A DNA stretch of 60,000 nucleotides from Glandiceps talaboti. Lineage: Eukaryota > Hemichordata > Enteropneusta > Spengelidae. The notes beneath the pieces were generated by a model. That model was not told the DNA's origin. It searched no databases and was given only the letters and a program-made list of their open reading frames with translations. The stretch is taken from the NCBI RefSeq assembly GCF_964340395.1, contig NC_135570.1, forward strand, positions 1,829,001-1,889,000, written 5' to 3'. Below are positions 57,757-60,000 of this stretch, piece after piece. Made by a program: the position numbers and the translations under genes. Each line of letters begins with the position of its first letter. Position 1 is the stretch's first letter.

Positions 57757-60000
57757 GTTTCCTTACCAAAATCTTCTCACATCATAGACTTCGTACACCA
57801 GTGATAACTTGTATAGAAATCTGACATCACATACCCAGAAAGCCATAATAGAAATCTGACATCACATACCCAGAAAGCCATAATAGAAATCTGACATCAC
57901 ATACCCAGAAAGCCATAATAGAAATCTGACATCACATACCCAGAAAGCCATAATAGAAATCTGACATCACATACCCAGAAAGCCATAATAGAAATCTGAT
58001 TCCACATATCCAGAAAGCCATAATAGAAATCTGATTCCACATATCCAGAAAGCCATAATAGAAATCTGATTCCACATATCCAGAAAGCCATAATAGAAAT
58101 CTGACATCACATACCCAGAAAGCCATAATAGAAATCTGACATCACATACCCAGAAAGCCATAATAGAAATCTGACATCACATACCCAGAAAGCCATAATA
58201 GAAATCTGACATCACATACCCAGAAAGCCATAATAGAAATCTGATTCCACATATCCAGAAAGCCATAATAGAAATCTGATTCCACATACCCAGAAAGCCA
58301 TAATAGAAATCTGATTCCACATACCCAGAAAGCCATAATAGAAATCTGATTCCACATACCCAGAAAGCCATAATAGAAATCTGATTCCACATACCCAGAA
58401 AGCCATAATAGAAATCTGATTCCACATACCCAGAAAGCCATAATAGAAATCTGATTCCACATATCCAGAAAGCCATAATAGAAATCTGATTCCACATACC
58501 CAGAAAGCCATAATAGAAATCTGATTCCACATACCCAGAAAGCCATAATAGAAATCTGATTCCACATACCCAGAAAGCCATAATAGAAATCTGATTCCAC
58601 ATACCCAGAAAGCCATAATAGAAATCTGATTCCACATACCCAGAAAGCCATAATAGAAATCTGATTCCACATACCCAGAAAGCCATAATAGAAATCTGAC
58701 GTCACATACCCAGAAAGCCATAATAGAAATCTGATTCCACATACCCAGAAAGCCATAATAGAAATCTGATTCCACATACCCAGAAAGCCATAATAGAAAT
58801 CTGATTCCACATACCCAGAAAGCCATAATAGAAATCTGATTCCACATATCCAGAAAGCCATAATAGAAATCAGATTCCACATACCCAGAAAGCCATAATA
58901 GAAATCTGATTCCACATACCCAGAAAGCCATGATAGAAATCTGATTCCACATACCCAGAAAGCCATAATGGAAATCTGATTCCACATATCCAGAAAGCCA
59001 TAATAGAAATCTGACATCACATACCCAGAAAGCCATAATAGAAATCTGATTCCACATACCCAGAAAGCCATAATAGAAATCTGATTCCACATACCCAGAA
59101 AGCCATAATAGAAATCTGACGTCACATAGCCAGAAAGCCATAATAGAAATCTGATTCCACATATCCAGAAAGCCATAATAGAAATCTGACGTCACATAGC
59201 CAGAAAGCCATAATAGAAATCAGATTCCACATACCCAGAAAGCCATAATAGAAATCTGATTCCACATACCCAGAAAGCCATAATAGAAATCTGATTCCAC
59301 ATACCCAGAAAGCCATAATAGAAATCTGATTCCACATATCCAGAAAGCCATAATAGAAATCTAATTCCACATACCCAGAAAGCCATAATAGAAATCTGAT
59401 TCCACATACCCAGAAAGCCATAATAGAAATCTGATTCCACATACCCAGAAAGCCATAATAGAAATCTGATTCCACATACCCAGAAAGCCATAATAGAAAT
59501 CTGATTCCACATACCCAGAAAGCCATAATAGAAATCTGATTCCACATATCCAGAAAGCCATAATAGAAATCTAATTCCACATACCCAGAAAGCCATAATA
59601 GAAATCTGATTCCACATACCCAGAAAGCCATAATAGAAATCTGATTCCACATACCCAGAAAGCCATAATAGAAATCTGACGTCACATACCCAGAAAGCCA
59701 TAATAGAAATCTGATTCCACATACCCAGAAAGCCATAATAGAAATCTGATTCCACATAGCCAGAAAGCCATAATAGAAATCTGATTCCACATATCCAGAA
59801 AGCCATAGGGAAATTAACTGAGGGAGAATCATGGTTTCCTTAAACTAAGTCTTTCACATCATAGATTTGGTACACCATTGATACAAATGTAAGTTATACT
59901 GTATAAATCTAATTTTAACAAATTGTACCCAGATTGCCAGAAAGCCATGGGGAAATTAACTGAGGAGGAATTAAAAGACTAGGTTGGACAAAGCAGATTT
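57757..60000. repeat. Larger duplicated unit enclosing the 35-bp minisatellite
   Basis: The left flank (TGGTTTCCTTA at 57757, ACATCATAGACTTCGTACAC about 25 bp on) recurs to the right of the array (TGGTTTCCTTA at 59831, ACATCATAGATTTGGTACAC). CCAGAAAGCCATAGGGAAAT at 59797 recurs as CCAGAAAGCCATGGGGAAAT at 59938. The array therefore expanded inside one copy of a larger tandem unit that runs off the window. Confidence 0.8.
57812..59808. repeat. 35-bp minisatellite, about 57 copies
   Basis: The unit is CCATAATAGAAATCTGATTC plus CACATACCCAGAAAG. The period is exactly 35 bp throughout, with only substitutions. Three main variants occur: GATTCCAC, GACATCAC and GACGTCAC. Because 35 is not a multiple of three and the unit has no stop on the - strand, all three - frames stay open, cycling through a 35-residue peptide (MAFWVCGIRFLLWLSGYVES and so on). 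No promoter or homology supports translation. Confidence 0.98.

Noticed and set aside
57897-59832. Open frames up to 344 codons on the - strand (repeating MAFWVCGIRF...)
   Set aside because: All three frames of the 35-bp minisatellite are open equally, which shows absence of stops rather than coding.

Overview
This is a window of AT-rich, intron-rich animal DNA. The evidence is GT-AG exons of about 50-320 bp with consistent phases, long introns full of microsatellites and minisatellites, SINE and MITE copies, a Penelope-like element remnant, and a local CpG-rich promoter. Nothing bacterial or viral is visible. The main gene has an ALP-type LIM domain followed by three Enigma-type LIM domains. 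This is the non-vertebrate bilaterian arrangement (compare fly Zasp52); vertebrates split it between ALP and Enigma paralogues. The host is therefore probably an invertebrate bilaterian, perhaps marine. The species cannot be fixed from sequence alone.

Positions 1-26660 hold the 3' part of that PDZ/LIM gene on the + strand. Fifteen exons join without a frame break into a 600-residue C-terminal portion. In order they give a conserved pre-LIM segment, LIM1, a linker of about 225 residues, LIM2, LIM3, LIM4 and a stop at 26332-26334, with a polyadenylation signal at 26639. The PDZ domain and N-terminus must lie upstream of the window. The linker is built from five small exons that are all multiples of three and all phase 2-2, so any of them can be skipped. 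Several acceptor-plus-stop candidates could end shorter isoforms. The introns carry tandem arrays, some made of recognisable binding motifs: CArG plus MCAT boxes at 16405-16690, octamers at 11432-11754, and AACCAGTT sites spaced 10 bp apart at 9778-9915.

Positions 26660-32690 are intergenic. They contain a (CT)n tract, a GC-rich hairpin insertion, CTCF-like motifs and rising CpG content towards the right.

Positions 32690-33720 are a CpG-rich promoter region with a palindromic CRE and the first coding exon of a second + strand gene. That exon encodes a signal-peptide-like N-terminus and is perhaps followed by a 27-bp microexon. The remaining 26 kb look like its first introns. I find no convincing further exon there.

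Positions 33720-60000 are mostly unique intronic or intergenic DNA with mobile-element remnants: a Penelope-like GIY-YIG tail at 42319-42617, a MITE copy at 46386-46745 and a tRNA-derived SINE at 53098-53455. Two very large minisatellites, 43279-44700 and 57812-59808, create long but almost certainly spurious open frames.
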